A DNA stretch of 64,000 bases. Origin: Nilaparvata lugens (Eukaryota; Arthropoda; Insecta; Hemiptera; Delphacidae). This document shows positions 43,301-52,046 of the stretch, piece by piece. How positions within the stretch are numbered: position 1 is the stretch's first letter; every line of letters begins with the position of its first letter. The translations under genes were made by a program, and so were the position numbers. The notes beneath the pieces were generated by a model that searched no databases, had not been told where the DNA came from, and saw nothing but the letters and a program-made list of their open reading frames with translations. Location of the stretch: the NCBI RefSeq assembly GCF_014356525.2, contig NC_052510.1, forward strand, positions 15,920,778 through 15,984,777. The letters run 5' to 3'.

Positions 43301-44122
43301 CTTCGGAAGTCGTAGATTCGTTGTCAGCAATAATTGCAACCAATCGCTATCTCAATTCTTCGTTGGTGCCATTACAGGTAAAATTAGATTCAACAATCAA
43401 CTTCATAAAATCCCAAAACGAAATAACTTCGACTATGTTTTAATAACATCAACCTTATATTTTAATAACATAATGGAAATCTACTTAATGAAAATACTGA
43501 TTATTAATATTGATCAAATACTAACTCAGTAATAATACTTATTATCCTTGAAAACTGTTTTGATTGAAACTGATTTGAAGTAAAAGATAAGTTTTTATAA
43601 ATCACTAGAAAACAAGTTTGGTACAGTACATGAATCTCTCTGTATTCAGAGCAAATTAAAAGCCCAGTTATTAGACTAAGTCATCCATTATTTTAAAAAT
43701 TATAGTGTATTGCTTCGCTGTGAATGATGTCTACTTGAGGCATAATTAAAAGGATATTAATGAGAGATTAAGACCATAGTAAGTGTTTTTCAGAGTCGGC
43801 AGGGCAGGAAGCTCTCCGATTGGCTTATTGGGTTGTCGTCTGAAAAACGCTTGAGAAAACGTCTATGGTCTTGCTCTGAATAACTTTTCACATAATTAAA
43901 GAGAACAGGATTTGGATACCAAAATCAATTATTATAAAATTAATGAGTATAAATAATCTTTGTATATCTAGTAAGTGTATGAAAGATCATTGTTTAAAAC
44001 ACAAACATTGTGTTTGCATATTGCTGAAAATATTCTGATTTAGTCAAGCATACATTGTCTATGTGTTACAGGAAGTACCTGATATTGATGATAAACTGAA
44101 GGAGGATGAATCGAGTAATTAG
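31329..44122 (+). CDS. STK40: Serine/threonine-protein kinase 40 (Tribbles-related pseudokinase)
   Basis: Coding exons: 31329-31697 (or -31701), 33274-33422, 33582-33716, 34501-34731, 42164-42347, 42845-42974, 43224-43377, 44072-44122. Seen: AGPFLLGPTLGSSPVKSIVQ (atypical glycine loop), KMLLHTEYSLLSLLHDQPNV, LCLVLDCLSAHDF, KNIVHRDLKLGNLVLD, TITNFCLGK where kinases have DFG, RGSPAYISPDVL, KPSDMWALGVVLFTMLYGQF and LVLDPAKRLTASE. STK40 is a Tribbles-like scaffold that binds the COP1 ubiquitin ligase; loss of DFG fits a pseudokinase. The Ser-rich N-terminus has no known domain. The protein stops after EVPDIDDKLKEDESSN, so the about 90-residue tail of vertebrate STK40 is absent. Frame across the first junction needs the donor 4 nt beyond the strong GTAAGT, or an unseen exon, or a start at 33279-33281. 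Later junctions are exact. Confidence 0.9.
31710..32022. mobile_element. MITE with about 90-bp TIRs and 8-bp target duplication, 12 bp from a splice donor
   Basis: The left arm CTTAGACCAGTTATAGAATA mirrors the right arm ending TATTCTATAACTGGTCTAAG. Both arms continue through ACACGCCCCA and CATCTACTGCCATATCGCCC to GTGACGTCAGCAT. GTATAATG at 31702-31709 is repeated at 32023-32030. No ORF. An 8-bp duplication suits hAT-like or related elements. The left duplication overlaps the intron start of STK40. Confidence 0.88.
32151..32792. mobile_element. TIR element of the CATAGAGAAA family, interrupted by a second MITE
   Basis: The left end CATAGAGAAAATATGGCATA continues to CCCATGGTATAGGG and TGTCAACTCAAGG. 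The right end, inverted, carries AGAGAAAAGAGAGCATAAG, ATCATGGTATAGG and TGTCAACTCAAGCCGATC. The left end matches the element at 41663-41950. Host boundary and duplication are unclear. A GC-rich element sits inside at 32298-32661. Confidence 0.65.
32298..32661. mobile_element. Nested GC-rich MITE with TTA target duplication (PIF/Harbinger-like)
   Basis: TTA at 32295-32297 and 32662-32664 flank ends that mirror each other: the left carries ATTTCACACGAAAGCTGGGC and the inverted right carries GTTTCACACCAAAGCTGGGC, both followed by CGGGCCGAG. The interior is rich in GCTCGG/CCGAGC repeats and can fold extensively. A TTA duplication is typical of PIF/Harbinger. Inserted inside the older TIR element. 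Confidence 0.8.
34355..34432. mobile_element. Half copy of the CTATAGTGAGG MITE
   Basis: CTATAGTGAGGTCCACGTTA followed by TAATGGCAGTGGAGAAAGAT matches the left half of the MITE at 27939-28159. No right end is present. It lies in the STK40 intron before the exon at 34501. Confidence 0.65.
34885..34896. repeat. 12-bp target duplication of the RTE LINE (AATTTTGAACAT)
   Basis: AATTTTGAACAT occurs here and exactly at 38238-38249, on either side of the RTE element and within Helitron sequence. It defines the insertion and both ends of the element. Confidence 0.9.
34897..38237 (-). mobile_element. Full-length RTE-type LINE
   Basis: 3341 bp on the minus strand between perfect 12-bp duplications. 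The 5' end starts CCCGTGAGGGGTTGCTAGTC; a 5' UTR of about 250 bp leads to one long ORF. The 3' UTR after the stop is only about 20 bp and ends in AGAAAGAAAA, a short A-rich tail. One ORF with APE endonuclease and RT, a very short 3' UTR and a size near 3.3 kb are RTE-clade traits. Nothing in the element is visibly broken. Confidence 0.9.
34916..37939 (-). CDS. RTE LINE polyprotein: APE endonuclease and reverse transcriptase
   Basis: Open frame of 1007 codons. Endonuclease: LGTWNVRTMLRAGRM (about 43), LVALQEVRWRGQG, IIMGDFNAQVG, VNQIDHVLVD and NCDSDHFIVKA (catalytic Asp-His). RT: GLICPIYKKGDKLECSNYRG, YQCGFRPERATADQIF, LFIDFKQAFDSI, GVKQGDGLSALLF and VCAYADDVAII (YADD intact). The C-terminal region has TYGSESWTLTKEDQ and RWFGHIYRMEETRMPK, ending EEAKAHNGL. 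The first ATG of this frame is not obvious: the open frame begins with TTG at 37939 and extends further upstream without ATG seen nearby, while an ATG at 37982-37980 lies in another frame. Translation may use a non-AUG start or frameshift. All catalytic motifs are present. Confidence 0.9.
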   Translation of the reverse strand: MVEVLTALHRKKLFVEKLTQQPRTDRNSGKTNRQSKRNNDLVLGTWNVRTMLRAGRMSEIAEEILKYQFDLVALQEVRWRGQGRIDKRNFSLLYSGHEQRSGAFGTGFILSKKLRRALIEFEALNERICRVRLRGKFRNVSVLSIHAPTNEKDIAIKEDFYEQLESACAGICKYDQLIIMGDFNAQVGKESYLEQVAGKHTLHEKTNENGFLLSQFAMRNKMQIRSTQFPHKKIHLGTWKSPDSITVNQIDHVLVDSRNTSSIIDVRSCRGPNCDSDHFIVKAVVRQRLSMMKIHKVTSKRWDVEKLKNQQNRNDYIRLVQIKTRDILGSDGVEEVWSKLATGLKEAADEAIGEKRWVRNEKWFDDECREVIREKNEARARMIQRETRRNCEEYKQKRAIANKTCKRKKREAMKNQLGEIECLYRQNETQKFYSAMKKINREYRHKISSCKDKRGKVISEEDNVMERWAEHFEELLTSAETNEDEGGRNGDEEPPINTDDVPEPTYEEIEAIVKQLKNGKAAGEDNIPPEMIKYASHFTVRNIHELICMIWRKEVMPQCWNIGLICPIYKKGDKLECSNYRGITLLSVVYKILSSVINKRMTIYVERIIGEYQCGFRPERATADQIFTIRQITEKFYEHDLDLHILFIDFKQAFDSIIRGELWKVLEHYGLPKKLIKLAKMSMNKTTAMIKVGSRKSRKFEFNTGVKQGDGLSALLFNVALHRVIDVIDKRGSIFHKMYQVCAYADDVAIIARRKDILQDTYKLLEREAQKIGLLVNENKTKYMKISRSQARRVPQSLRIDNRLFEGVKNFSYLGVELNNQNMMSTSIKQRILSGNRAYYSNMKLLKSRLISRSSKLKIYETLIRPIVTYGSESWTLTKEDQHNLSVFERKVLRKVYGPVKEGEEWRRRTNAELELLIKDRSIVRFIKAQRLRWFGHIYRMEETRMPKIVLKEKLHSRRKQGRPRIRWEDEIRDDLIRMGYRGWRGFIMDRNVWRNVVEEAKAHNGL
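38747..39099. repeat. Tandem duplication, two copies of a 174-bp unit
   Basis: ATCCAATTCAATAAATTAAA begins at 38751 and 38925. The copies differ at only a few bases over about 174 bp, including CTACGTGCTTCAATTTCTAG and GCAGCGGCATTTGAAAATTT. The high identity implies a recent duplication in the STK40 intron. Confidence 0.9.
39410..40762 (-). mobile_element. Jockey/CR1-type LINE, RT to 3' end, decayed
   Basis: On the minus strand: LQFLGVRDRALKLFESYLEG (40690-40750), VPHGVPQGS-like, a region with YADDS-like residues, ASAWFRANRLFLNSAKMQT, KLLGITLDQELTW, FAFFQSTYMYGLVLWG and KSLRMICDVDYLEHCKPLF, then a tail ending FFNLPVDQLF and TAA near 39708. Forward TTATTCTTATGAAC near 39410 suggests the 3' A-rich tail. 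Frameshifts near 40200 and 40070 inactivate it. Confidence 0.75.
41629..42075 (-). mobile_element. Second copy of the LINE segment 40612-40757, split by a MITE
   Basis: AAGTGGATCAGAAAGACTTG and, after a 288-bp insertion, CTGTCTGTGTACGACCCTCT through ACGACATCAT repeat the sequence at 40612-40757 with few changes. It could be a local duplication or a second fragment of the same LINE. It ends shortly before the STK40 exon at 42164. Confidence 0.75.
41663..41950. mobile_element. MITE of the CATAGAGAAA family with 8-bp target duplication
   Basis: Ends CATAGAGAAAC and GTTTCTCTATG are inverted repeats. The arms extend about 90 bp through CCCATGGTATAGGG and GTCGCAACTTTTACTGTTAT. GTTTACAC precedes (41655-41662) and follows (41951-41958). 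It interrupts the LINE segment. Related to the element at 32151-32792. Confidence 0.88.
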
Positions 44123-44355
44123 TTGTCACAATCCAGTTTGAGGCATCACAAAGTACAAAATGGAACAAAATATCACGTTCTCCACGCAACCATTATCATT
44201 CAAAGGTAGGTTAAACTCTATTATCAATTTACTAGAATTATGTTGCTCATGTTGCCATTTACAGTAGATAAAAACCAATTCATGAATAATTCATAAAATG
44301 TATCAATTTATAAAATCTTAAATGTAGTTACAAAGGATCATCTAAGTAAATCTAA

Positions 44356-44708
44356 GGGCCGGTTTCCGAGCTCGGGATTCAGCCAAGTTCTAGACTTTAA
44401 ACAGCTGGAGTCAGAAAATTGGCTTTCCGAAACGGGGCTTAGTCGTAGTCCACGTTTAAATTAGATTTCGAAAAACTAGAAAATTGAACCCAAAATAAAA
44501 TAAAGAAAAAAGTAGTGTAAAGTTTCAGCTATTTTGAATTATTTAGGAATGTTTCATTTCGTCAAGGAAAAACGTTTCAATTATAGAAATGAGAAAATAA
44601 TGATTATCATAAAAACTATGACTACGCCCCGTTTCGGAAAGCCAATTTTCTGACTCCAGCTGTTCAAAGTCTAGAACTTAGCTAAATCCCGAGCTCGGAA
44701 ACCGGCCC
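44356..44708. mobile_element. GGGCCGG-family MITE, copy 1 (PIF/Harbinger-like)
   Basis: Left GGGCCGGTTTCCGAGCTCGG, inverted right GGGCCGGTTTCCGAGCTCGG: the first 20 bp are identical and the arms continue for about 90 bp through TTCTAGACTTT, CAGCTGGAGTCAGAAAATTG and CCGAAACGGGGC. Flanks are TAA and TAG, so the 3-bp duplication is imperfect here. It lies just after the STK40 stop, in its 3' flank. Confidence 0.85.
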
Positions 44709-44730
44709 TAGAACGTTTCTATGCTTGACA

Positions 44731-44953
44731 CTAGCAAGAACCCGTGCTTCGCAAGGATCTATTTTAAAACTTGACAAAATGAAATTTTGAAGAATCGAGA
44801 ATATGCCTATAACCATCCTTGGTTAATTAAGAATCCATAAGCAAAATTTCAAGTTAATTAGTCCAGTAGTTTAGACGTGATGATGCGTCAAACATAATAT
44901 TCCTATCCCGTACGTGCATAAGCCAGCTCTTTACTTTATATAATTATTATAGA
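44731..44953 (-). mobile_element. 223-bp non-autonomous Helitron
   Basis: On the minus strand it begins TCTATAATAATTATATAAAG after an A (44954) and ends GCGAAGCACGGGTTCTTGCTAG before a T (44730). The interior shares TTTGACGCATCATCACGTCT with the Helitron at 34771-38604. Confidence 0.75.
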
Positions 44954-45152
44954 TATAGTTAACGACTGCAAGAGGTAGGACTGTGGAACAGAATAGTGGT
45001 GAAACTATGATAGCGCCAGAAGTGTCTCAAACACAATAGTAGGTACTACATGAACTTTTTGAAAGTGATTTGAAAAAATATTAAAACAACAGAACTGAAT
45101 CCTTATCATTCTACCTTCATTTAGAGAGGCTTTTGTTTGAGCCGAATGGAAA

Positions 45153-45330
45153 TCTATTTATAAAAAAATGAATGTCTGTTTGTGTGTTTGTTTGTATGTT
45201 CCCTGTAGACTTGAAAACTACTTGACATAACGGCATGAAACTTTGGGAATATGTTGAACTGAAAAAAGTACTTCAATTTCCATGAATTTATTATTAGAAT
45301 TATATAAATCTAAAGTGTAGGTCATATCTA
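45153..45330 (+). mobile_element. Helitron-like 5' end fragment
   Basis: TCTATTTATAAAAAAATGAA followed by TGTCTGTTTGTGTGTTTG and GACTTGAAAACTACTTGACA is typical of the 5' part of short insect Helitrons and parallels the region starting at 34771. No CTAG-type 3' end was identified nearby. Confidence 0.4.
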
Positions 45331-45439
45331 AATTCACAAAGAGTTCGATTCTTGTTGACAAGATAGATGTTATTCAATGCAGAAATCATTGTTATTTTAC
45401 TAAAAGATAGGATAAAATGAATAGTTCTCTTTCAGGGGG

Positions 45440-45740
45440 TGTTAGATTTCGTCTCATGTTTTAGCCAGTCTTATGGTCGCTTTCACTTGAGTGCGTCGCG
45501 CTCACTAGCCGGTAGGCTGTTTCTTTCAGTTCAGTCTCGCTTTGTAATAGCTTGCCTCGAGTTGGAATTGATAATTATTATTCGTCGATCATTCCAGAAG
45601 AAAATCGTTCTTCAAATTATTATTTTTTCGTTAATGTTATATCGTACACCATAAACCTACGTTTGGAAGAGTGTTTGCCAAACTCCCTTTAGTTGAAAGT
45701 TTTAAACTATTATTTTTCGATTGGAAAGTTCACCGATCTA
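45440..45740 (+). repeat. 5' LTR of the BEL/Pao element, altered at its 5' end
   Basis: From GCTTTCACTTGAGTGCG (about 45479) to CACCGATCTA it is almost identical to the 3' LTR, with two small differences noticed. The first 39 bases (TGTTAGATTTCG...) do not match the first 70 or so of the 3' LTR (TGTTGGAGCCAG...). So the 5' LTR is either truncated at about 45479 or recombinant. Confidence 0.75.
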
Positions 45741-46464
45741 TAGTCTTTAAAGACATTGTAAATATCTCGTCAGAAATATATGTGCAACGTTATATGATGG
45801 AAGCCGAATTTACCAACAGTAGATGACAATTAAGCTTGCCTTTTCACCATCCTTGATTCATCTCCTACCTCGGGGACACCTGAATACCTTACCTGGGAGT
45901 TGTAAGCTCAATAATATAAATATTACATTAGGTACTCTGCAGATTTTCGGTGAGTTGTTCTTTTATATATTCATTGCATGTACTTGTTTCTGTAGAGATA
46001 TCACTTGTTTCTTTTCTATTCAATACAGTCCACTTTACATCAAAATTATTGATTACCAATTTAAAATCAATATAAATTTCTTAAAGTTGAACCTTAGAGT
46101 TTACATTGGTCATCCAGGCCAGATTTTATTGGCTATTTTTTATTCAAATATTTGGCAAGCACTTATCCAATTTTATTGTAAATCGTTTGTGCATGCTAGG
46201 GTTCAAACCTGTTTGTACATTATGAATTGAGCCGATCAAGTTGGTTCACTCTTATCTCTATTGTCCGATCGGAACCGTTACTTTGCAATGCTGATAACGT
46301 TATCGCTTAGCTTGCTTCGTCTATTGAGCTTTCTCTGTTCAATTTGTACTAACATTATCATTTTGCTTGCTTGAATCATCAATGAAAATCGTTCATTGTT
46401 GCATTCGTAATTTTATTCGAAAATTAGTAAATGAAAATCATTAAGACCTTTCCAATATCCAATC

Positions 46465-48949
46465 ATGAGTGAAAAGAAGTTAAAGCTCAAACGAGCTAAA
46501 CTTGAGCAATATTTCTATCGTATTCAACGTACTTTCGATTGTCGAAAAAGGCTTTAAAAGAAGAAGCTAGTGCTAAACAATTTCTAATTCTCTATAGTTC
46601 CACTCTTAAAACTGTTCAGGATTATGAAGCTGTTGAAATGGAAATACAGGAGCTTGAAATGGAAAAAGACCCGGAATTTGTACCCAATTTAGTAGTTCAC
46701 ATATGGAAATGTTCGAACATATGGAAGCAATTGCTAGTGAATTGAAAAAACGCAGTCAGGTTGTACCTAGTGTTTCTACCCCGGCTCAACCTGTATCTTC
46801 CAATAAGGATTCGTCTAATATTTTACCGAAAATTGAAATTCCTGTGTTCGACGGAGATCAATCAAAATGGGCGGTATTCTACGAAATGTTTAAATGCATG
46901 ATTCATGACAACAAATCGATTCCAAATCAACAAAAGGTCCAATATCTGGTGTCCAAACTATCTGGAGAAGCGGCTAATATTTCACGTCATCTACCACCTA
47001 TTGCTAATAATTATGAAATTATTTGGGATGCATTAATTAAGCGGTTCAATGACCCCCGCTCACTCTCAAATGTGTACTTGAAACAAATTTTCGAATTCAA
47101 TTGTCTAAAATCTGAGTCTCGTGCAGGTTTAGTTTCTATAGTCGATCAGTTCTGTGGTTCAATTACTGCTTTAAAACGCCTACGAGGTGAAGATGTATCT
47201 GATGCAATATTTCTGTTCCAAGCGTTGAAAATTTTAGATCCTGTTTCTCGAAAGGCATTTGAAGCTTCAGTTCATACTAAGGATGATCCCACATATACTG
47301 ATTTTGTTTCATTCATCGAAAGGCAGATTAAATCGTTACCGCATGACGAATCGTCTAAACAATGCAAGCCAGTAGTGAAACCAATACCAAAATCCAAAGT
47401 GTTGGTTGTTCAATCGAATTCGCAAGTGACCAAATCACCGGTAAAAATATCAGAATGTCTGAAATGTTCGATGACAAATCATAAATTGATCAATTGTCGT
47501 CTTTTTCGTCAGTTATCACCTTGGGACCGTTTTCGTTTTGTTAAGGAGAAGGGTTGCTGTTTGAAATGTTTCTCGCCAGCCCATCGTAGTAAAGATTGTA
47601 CTTCTTCCAACTGCGAGGAATGTAGTCAGAAGCATAATTCGCTTTTACATTTCGGAAATGCTTCAAATTCGTCATCAAATTCGGATGCGAAAAAGGTAGA
47701 AAATAATACTATTACCTGTTGTTCTATCGATTCGAAGTCGGCACCGTATAGTGTTCTACTATCAACTGCTCAAGTCGAGGTACCTGATAAGAGAGGTAGA
47801 TTGCACAAAATAAGAGTTTTAGTTGATTCAGCTAGTCAAAGTCATTTCATTACTCGTAAACTTTGTCGTAAATTGCAACTATCGATTTCTCCTTTCCAAT
47901 TAATTGTGAATGGTTTTGGCGGAAATTCGCAATCAGTTTTTGGTCGTACTTTTGTCACGCTTCAATCTCGACTCGATTCTAGTGTTAAATTTTCCATTGA
48001 ACCATTAGTTGTCGAAAAAATCATGGAACAGCTTCCCACTAGTAAAATTGATAATTCTAAATTATCAAATTTGTTTGGTCTTCGACTTGCTGATGAAAGT
48101 TATCACATTCCCAGCGAAATTGACGCTATTATAGGAGCTGAATTAGTGCCCCATATTTTCCGAAATGGTCGTGTGGAAATTGATTCGAATTATTTGATGG
48201 CCTTGGAAAGTGTTTTCGGTTATATTTTGATGGGTAGAGCCCCTATTTTAACTCAATCTTCAGAAAATTCAACGTGTTTGATGACTTGTCTAACATCACC
48301 GTTGGATAAGTTAGTTCGAAAATTTTGGGAAGTGGAAAGCGTTCCAGATGTAGGAAAACAACTCACTGCTGATGAGTTGGAATGCGAGAAGGATTTTGCA
48401 TCGTCCGTTCGTCGTGAAAATTCGGGTAGATTCGTTGTCTCATTATCGTTTTCAAAATCCCCTGATTGTCTTGGTGATTCTTATGCTATGTCAGAACGTC
48501 GACTCATCAGTTTGGAGAAACGACTGGCACGTGATCCAAACATGCGTTTAGTGTATCACGATGTCCTCTTGGATTATCTCAAACAAGGACACATGGAATT
48601 GATAAAAAATCAGAGTGATAAAAGTGGTTATTTTATACCTCATCATGCTGTAATCAAAACTCAGAGTCAATCAACGCCTTTGCGTATTGTCTTTGACGCA
48701 GGCGCGAAAACTACTACTGGAGTATCATTGAATGATATACTTCATATCGGCCCCAAGTTGCAAACGGATATTTTCGTTCTGTTAGTCAATTTTCGGTTAT
48801 TTTCTATCGCTGTAACTGCTGATATAAAGCAGATGTATAGACAGATTCTTGTCGATGAATCGTGTCGCAAATTTCAGCGTTTGTTATGGAGATTTTCGTC
48901 CAATGATCCCATACAAATTTTTGAATTAAAACTGTCGTATTTGGTCTGA
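46465..48949 (+). pseudogene. BEL/Pao gag, protease and start of RT, frame-broken
   Basis: ATG at 46465 opens MSEKKLKLKRAKLEQYFYRI; frame changes near 46540 and 46705 follow. The long frame 46703-48949 carries the DUF1759-like gag core (VFDGDQSKWAVFYEMFKCMI, RFNDPRSLSN), then zinc-knuckle-like Cys/His clusters (CLKCSMTNHKLINC, CCLKCFSPAHRSKDC) near 47455-47600. The A17-type protease site VDSASQSHF is near 47825, and the beginning of RT follows (FDAGAK, ADIKQMYRQILVDE). The frame stops at 48947-48949, where the coding sequence continues in another frame. Described only; no repair attempted. Confidence 0.85.
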
Positions 48950-50058
48950 GTGAGTCACCGTTTCTAGCTCTCAGAACTGTCCATCAACTTGTTCAAGAAG
49001 AAGGTGAAAATTTCCCTGATGCTAAAGCTCGTATTCCGAGTGACATGTTTATGGATGATTTGGTGACAAGTGTGTCTTCTTTAGGTGAAGCAAATCGTCT
49101 TTGTAGTCAGGCTAAAGAATTGTTCGAGAGAGGCGGATTCGAACTTACTAAATGGAGTTCCAATTCACCTGAATTGATGAATGATTTCTCGGAAGATGAA
49201 AAATCGGCCTTGTCTAAAGATTTCGAGATGGGAAATTTGTTGGCTGTCCTAGGTTTGAAATGGCAACCTGGTAGTGATTCGTTTTGTTTTTCAGTGAATC
49301 CTAATCAGTCTGTTCCTACCAAACGTCACATTTTATCGGTAGTAGCACGCATTTTCGATCCTTTGGGACTCTTGTCACCCCTAACTTTGTTTCTTAAATG
49401 TTTAATTAAACAATTATGGAATGCTGGTCTTGATTGGGACGATTCAGTACCTCCCTCTATTGCGCTTCAATGGGAGACATGTCAGAAGGAGTTCCCTTTA
49501 TTGTCCAATCTCTTCATACCACGTCATTTAGGAGTGATGAATGATTCGAAAATTACTGTCATTGGTTTCTGTGATGCATCGACTTTAGGTTATGGTGGTG
49601 TGATCTACATAAAATCTCAAATGGATATGCAACCTGCAACTATCACATTGTTGTGCGCTAAATCAAAAGTCGCGCCATCTAAGACTTTATCCATACCTAG
49701 GCTTGAATTATGCGCGGCGCTCTTGCTCGCTGAATTAATACAGGTTGTTGTCTCTGTTTTGAGCCTTCGTTGTCACGTGACTCGCGTTGTTGCATTATCG
49801 GATTCAACTGTTGTCTTACATTGGATCAGGGGCTGTCCATCTAGATGGCAATCTTTCGTCGCTAATCGAGTTACGAAAATTCAAGACTGTCCTATCAACG
49901 ACTGGTTACACGTGGCAGGAAATTCAAACCCAGCTGATCCCATTTCGAGAGGTTTATCCCCTTCTGAAATAATTAATCATGATTTGTGGTGGTCTGGCCC
50001 CTCTTGGCTAATGTTAGAAGAGAGTGATCGCCCGTCAAGGTCGATCTGGAACCTATAG
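48950..50058 (+). pseudogene. BEL/Pao pol: RT palm and RNase H, separate frame
   Basis: The coding sequence resumes in a shifted frame with FMDDLVTSVSS (RT metal-binding DD), GFELTKWSSNSP, LAVLGLKWQPGSD, RIFDPLGLLSPLTLFLK, then an RNase H-like part (VIGFCDASTLGYGGVIY, LELCAALLLAELIQ, ALSDSTVVLHWI, VAGNSNPADPISRG). It terminates with TAG at 50056-50058, and the sequence again continues in another frame toward the integrase. Confidence 0.85.
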
Positions 50059-51582
50059 AGTGTCTACCTGAGGTCAAGGTTCACTCAATTGTCACTGTAG
50101 TACAGTCGGAAAATTCATCTATTAATTCGATTCATCTTTTAATTGCTCGTTGTTCCAACTACCAACGTCTATTGCGTATCATGGTGTTAATATTGAAAGT
50201 ACTTCGTCTATTGCCTAAACCTCATGAATTAGATTTCGATTTGGCGGAAAAACATTGTGTAAAGTCGTACAAAAAATTCATTTTTCGAAAGAATTACTGG
50301 AATTGAAAGCTGGGAAAGAATGTACTTCTCATCTTCAACAACTGTCACCCTTTCTTGATCATGATATTATTCGTGTGGGTGGACGTTTACAAAATTCTGA
50401 GTTGAATTATGACAGCTGTCATCCGATTATATTACCGAAAAATGATCCATTGGTCACGCTTTTGATTGATTATTTTCATGAAAAGCACTGTCACGCTGGA
50501 CCTCATTTATTGGCGTCTATTTTGAGACAAAAATATTGGATTTTATCAGCCCGTGTCCTTATAAGGAGTCATGTACGAAAATGTAACAAGTGTTTTCACT
50601 ATCGTCCCACTCTTACACCGCCGAAAATGGGCAATCTGCCAGCCTGTAGAACTCTGTCGTCTAAACCATTCGTCCAATGTGGAGTTGATTATGGTGGACC
50701 CATTCGAATCACCATGGCCAGGCGTCGGAATCCTTTCATATTTAAATCGTACATTTGTCTTTTTGTCTGTATGGCAACTAAAGCCGTTCACATTGAATTA
50801 GTTTCGGACTTATCGACCCAAATGTTCTTATCAGCTTTTCGCCGTTTCCTTGCTCGACGAGGTCCTTGTAAGGTCATGTATTCCGATAATGGTACCAACT
50901 TCGTCGGCGCCTATGATGAGCTAATAAAATTGTCACGGATGCTGAACTCCAAGGAATATCAAAACCTGCTCCAGAATGAACTTGCTGATCATAGCATTGA
51001 GTGGAATTTCATCCCGCCAGGTTCACCTCACTTCGGCGGTCTTTGGGAGGCGAATATAAAATCAGTAAAGTCACACCTGTTTCGAGTTATTGGTAACCAG
51101 TTGTTGACTTACGAAGAATTGAACACTGTCTTAGTTCAAATTGAGGCTGTACTTAACTCACGCCCGTTATGTCAAATGAGCGCGGATCCGAGTGAACCCC
51201 TCGCCCTCACACCGGCTCATTTTCTCACTTTGACACCTCTTAAGTACCTTCCTATGTTAAATGTGGAAGATCGTCCAATGAATCGATTGGATCGGTTTGA
51301 ATTAGTCAATCAAATGGTTCAGTCTTTCTGGAGTCGTTGGCGCAAAGAATACTTACATGAATTACAAACCCGTGTGAAATGGTGTAAGGATTCCACCCCT
51401 CTCACGGTTGGTACAATCGTCCTAGTGGATCAACCAAATGTCGCACCGTTGAAATGGCCTCTGGGGGTGATTGAGGAAGTATTCCCGGTGCTGACGGTGT
51501 CGTTCGAGTGGCTATGGTGCGGTGCGCCAATGGTCGCTTCAAAAGGCCGGCTACAAAGTTGTATCCGTTGCCTACTCAATAA
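50059..51582 (+). pseudogene. BEL/Pao pol: integrase and C-terminal domain, separate frame
   Basis: Zinc-binding N-terminal part with DYFHEKHCHAGPHLL and CNKC; integrase core with VDYGGPI, MATKAVHIELVSDL and YSDNGTNFVGA; and HFGGLWEANIKS near the third acidic residue. The DUF5641-like tail follows (PVGTIV-like, PLGVIEEVF). A one-base shift near 51486 moves the end of the domain to another frame that stops at 51580-51582. In the current frame the protein instead runs into a Phe-rich stretch ending at 51679. Confidence 0.85.
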
Positions 51583-51699
51583 TTTTCCTTTTGCATTTTT
51601 TGTTTTATTCTCGTTTTGTTTTATTTTTATTTCTTTCGTCGTTTATTCATTGTTTTTTTTTCGTTTCTTTGTTCTCTAGCCTTGTCTGAAAATAGCTTT

Positions 51700-51713
51700 T
51701 CAGCCGGGGGGGA
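51700..51713 (+). other. Polypurine tract of the BEL/Pao element
   Basis: A G-rich run (GGGGGGGA) directly before the 3' LTR start TGTTGG at 51714, in the expected place for second-strand priming. Confidence 0.7.
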
Positions 51714-52046
51714 TGTTGGAGCCAGCTCTAGTTTTCATTTTTCGTTTTTGAATTGGACGCGCGCTCCTCGTTCAGTTCGTATTTCTTTCACTTGAGTGCG
51801 TCGCGCTCACTAGCCGGTAGGCTGTTTCTTTCAGTTCAGTCTCGCTTTGTAATAGCTTGCCTCGAGTTGGAATTGATAATTATTATTCGTCGATCATTTC
51901 CAGAAGAAAATCGTTCTTCAAATTATTATTTTTTCGTTAATGTTAAATCGTACACCATAAACCTACGTTTGGAAGAGTGTTTGCCAAACTCCCTTTAGTT
52001 GAAAGTTTTAAACTATTATTTTTCGATTGGAAAGTTCACCGATCTA
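51714..52046 (+). repeat. 3' LTR of the BEL/Pao element
   Basis: 333 bp from TGTTGGAGCCAG to CACCGATCTA. From about 51783 on it is nearly identical to the 5' LTR. Flanked on the right by AAAATGTTTAAATAAG, which resembles the interior of the 22-bp-TIR element at 5604-5740. Confidence 0.85.

Larger units (their letters stand above)
45440..52046 (+). mobile_element. BEL/Pao LTR retrotransposon, nearly complete but frame-broken
   Basis: Two direct LTRs enclose gag and pol coding sequence in the order gag, aspartic protease, RT, RNase H, integrase. That order, the DUF1759-type gag, A17-type protease and DUF5641-like C-terminus after the integrase mark the BEL/Pao group. Four or more frame changes make it inactive. 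No matching duplication was found at the outer ends, and the 5' LTR lacks the usual first part. Confidence 0.9.

Noticed and set aside
51580..51679. Phe-rich hydrophobic tail as an envelope or membrane domain of the BEL element
   Set aside because: It arises from out-of-frame reading of the pol end and 3' UTR after a one-base shift near 51486.
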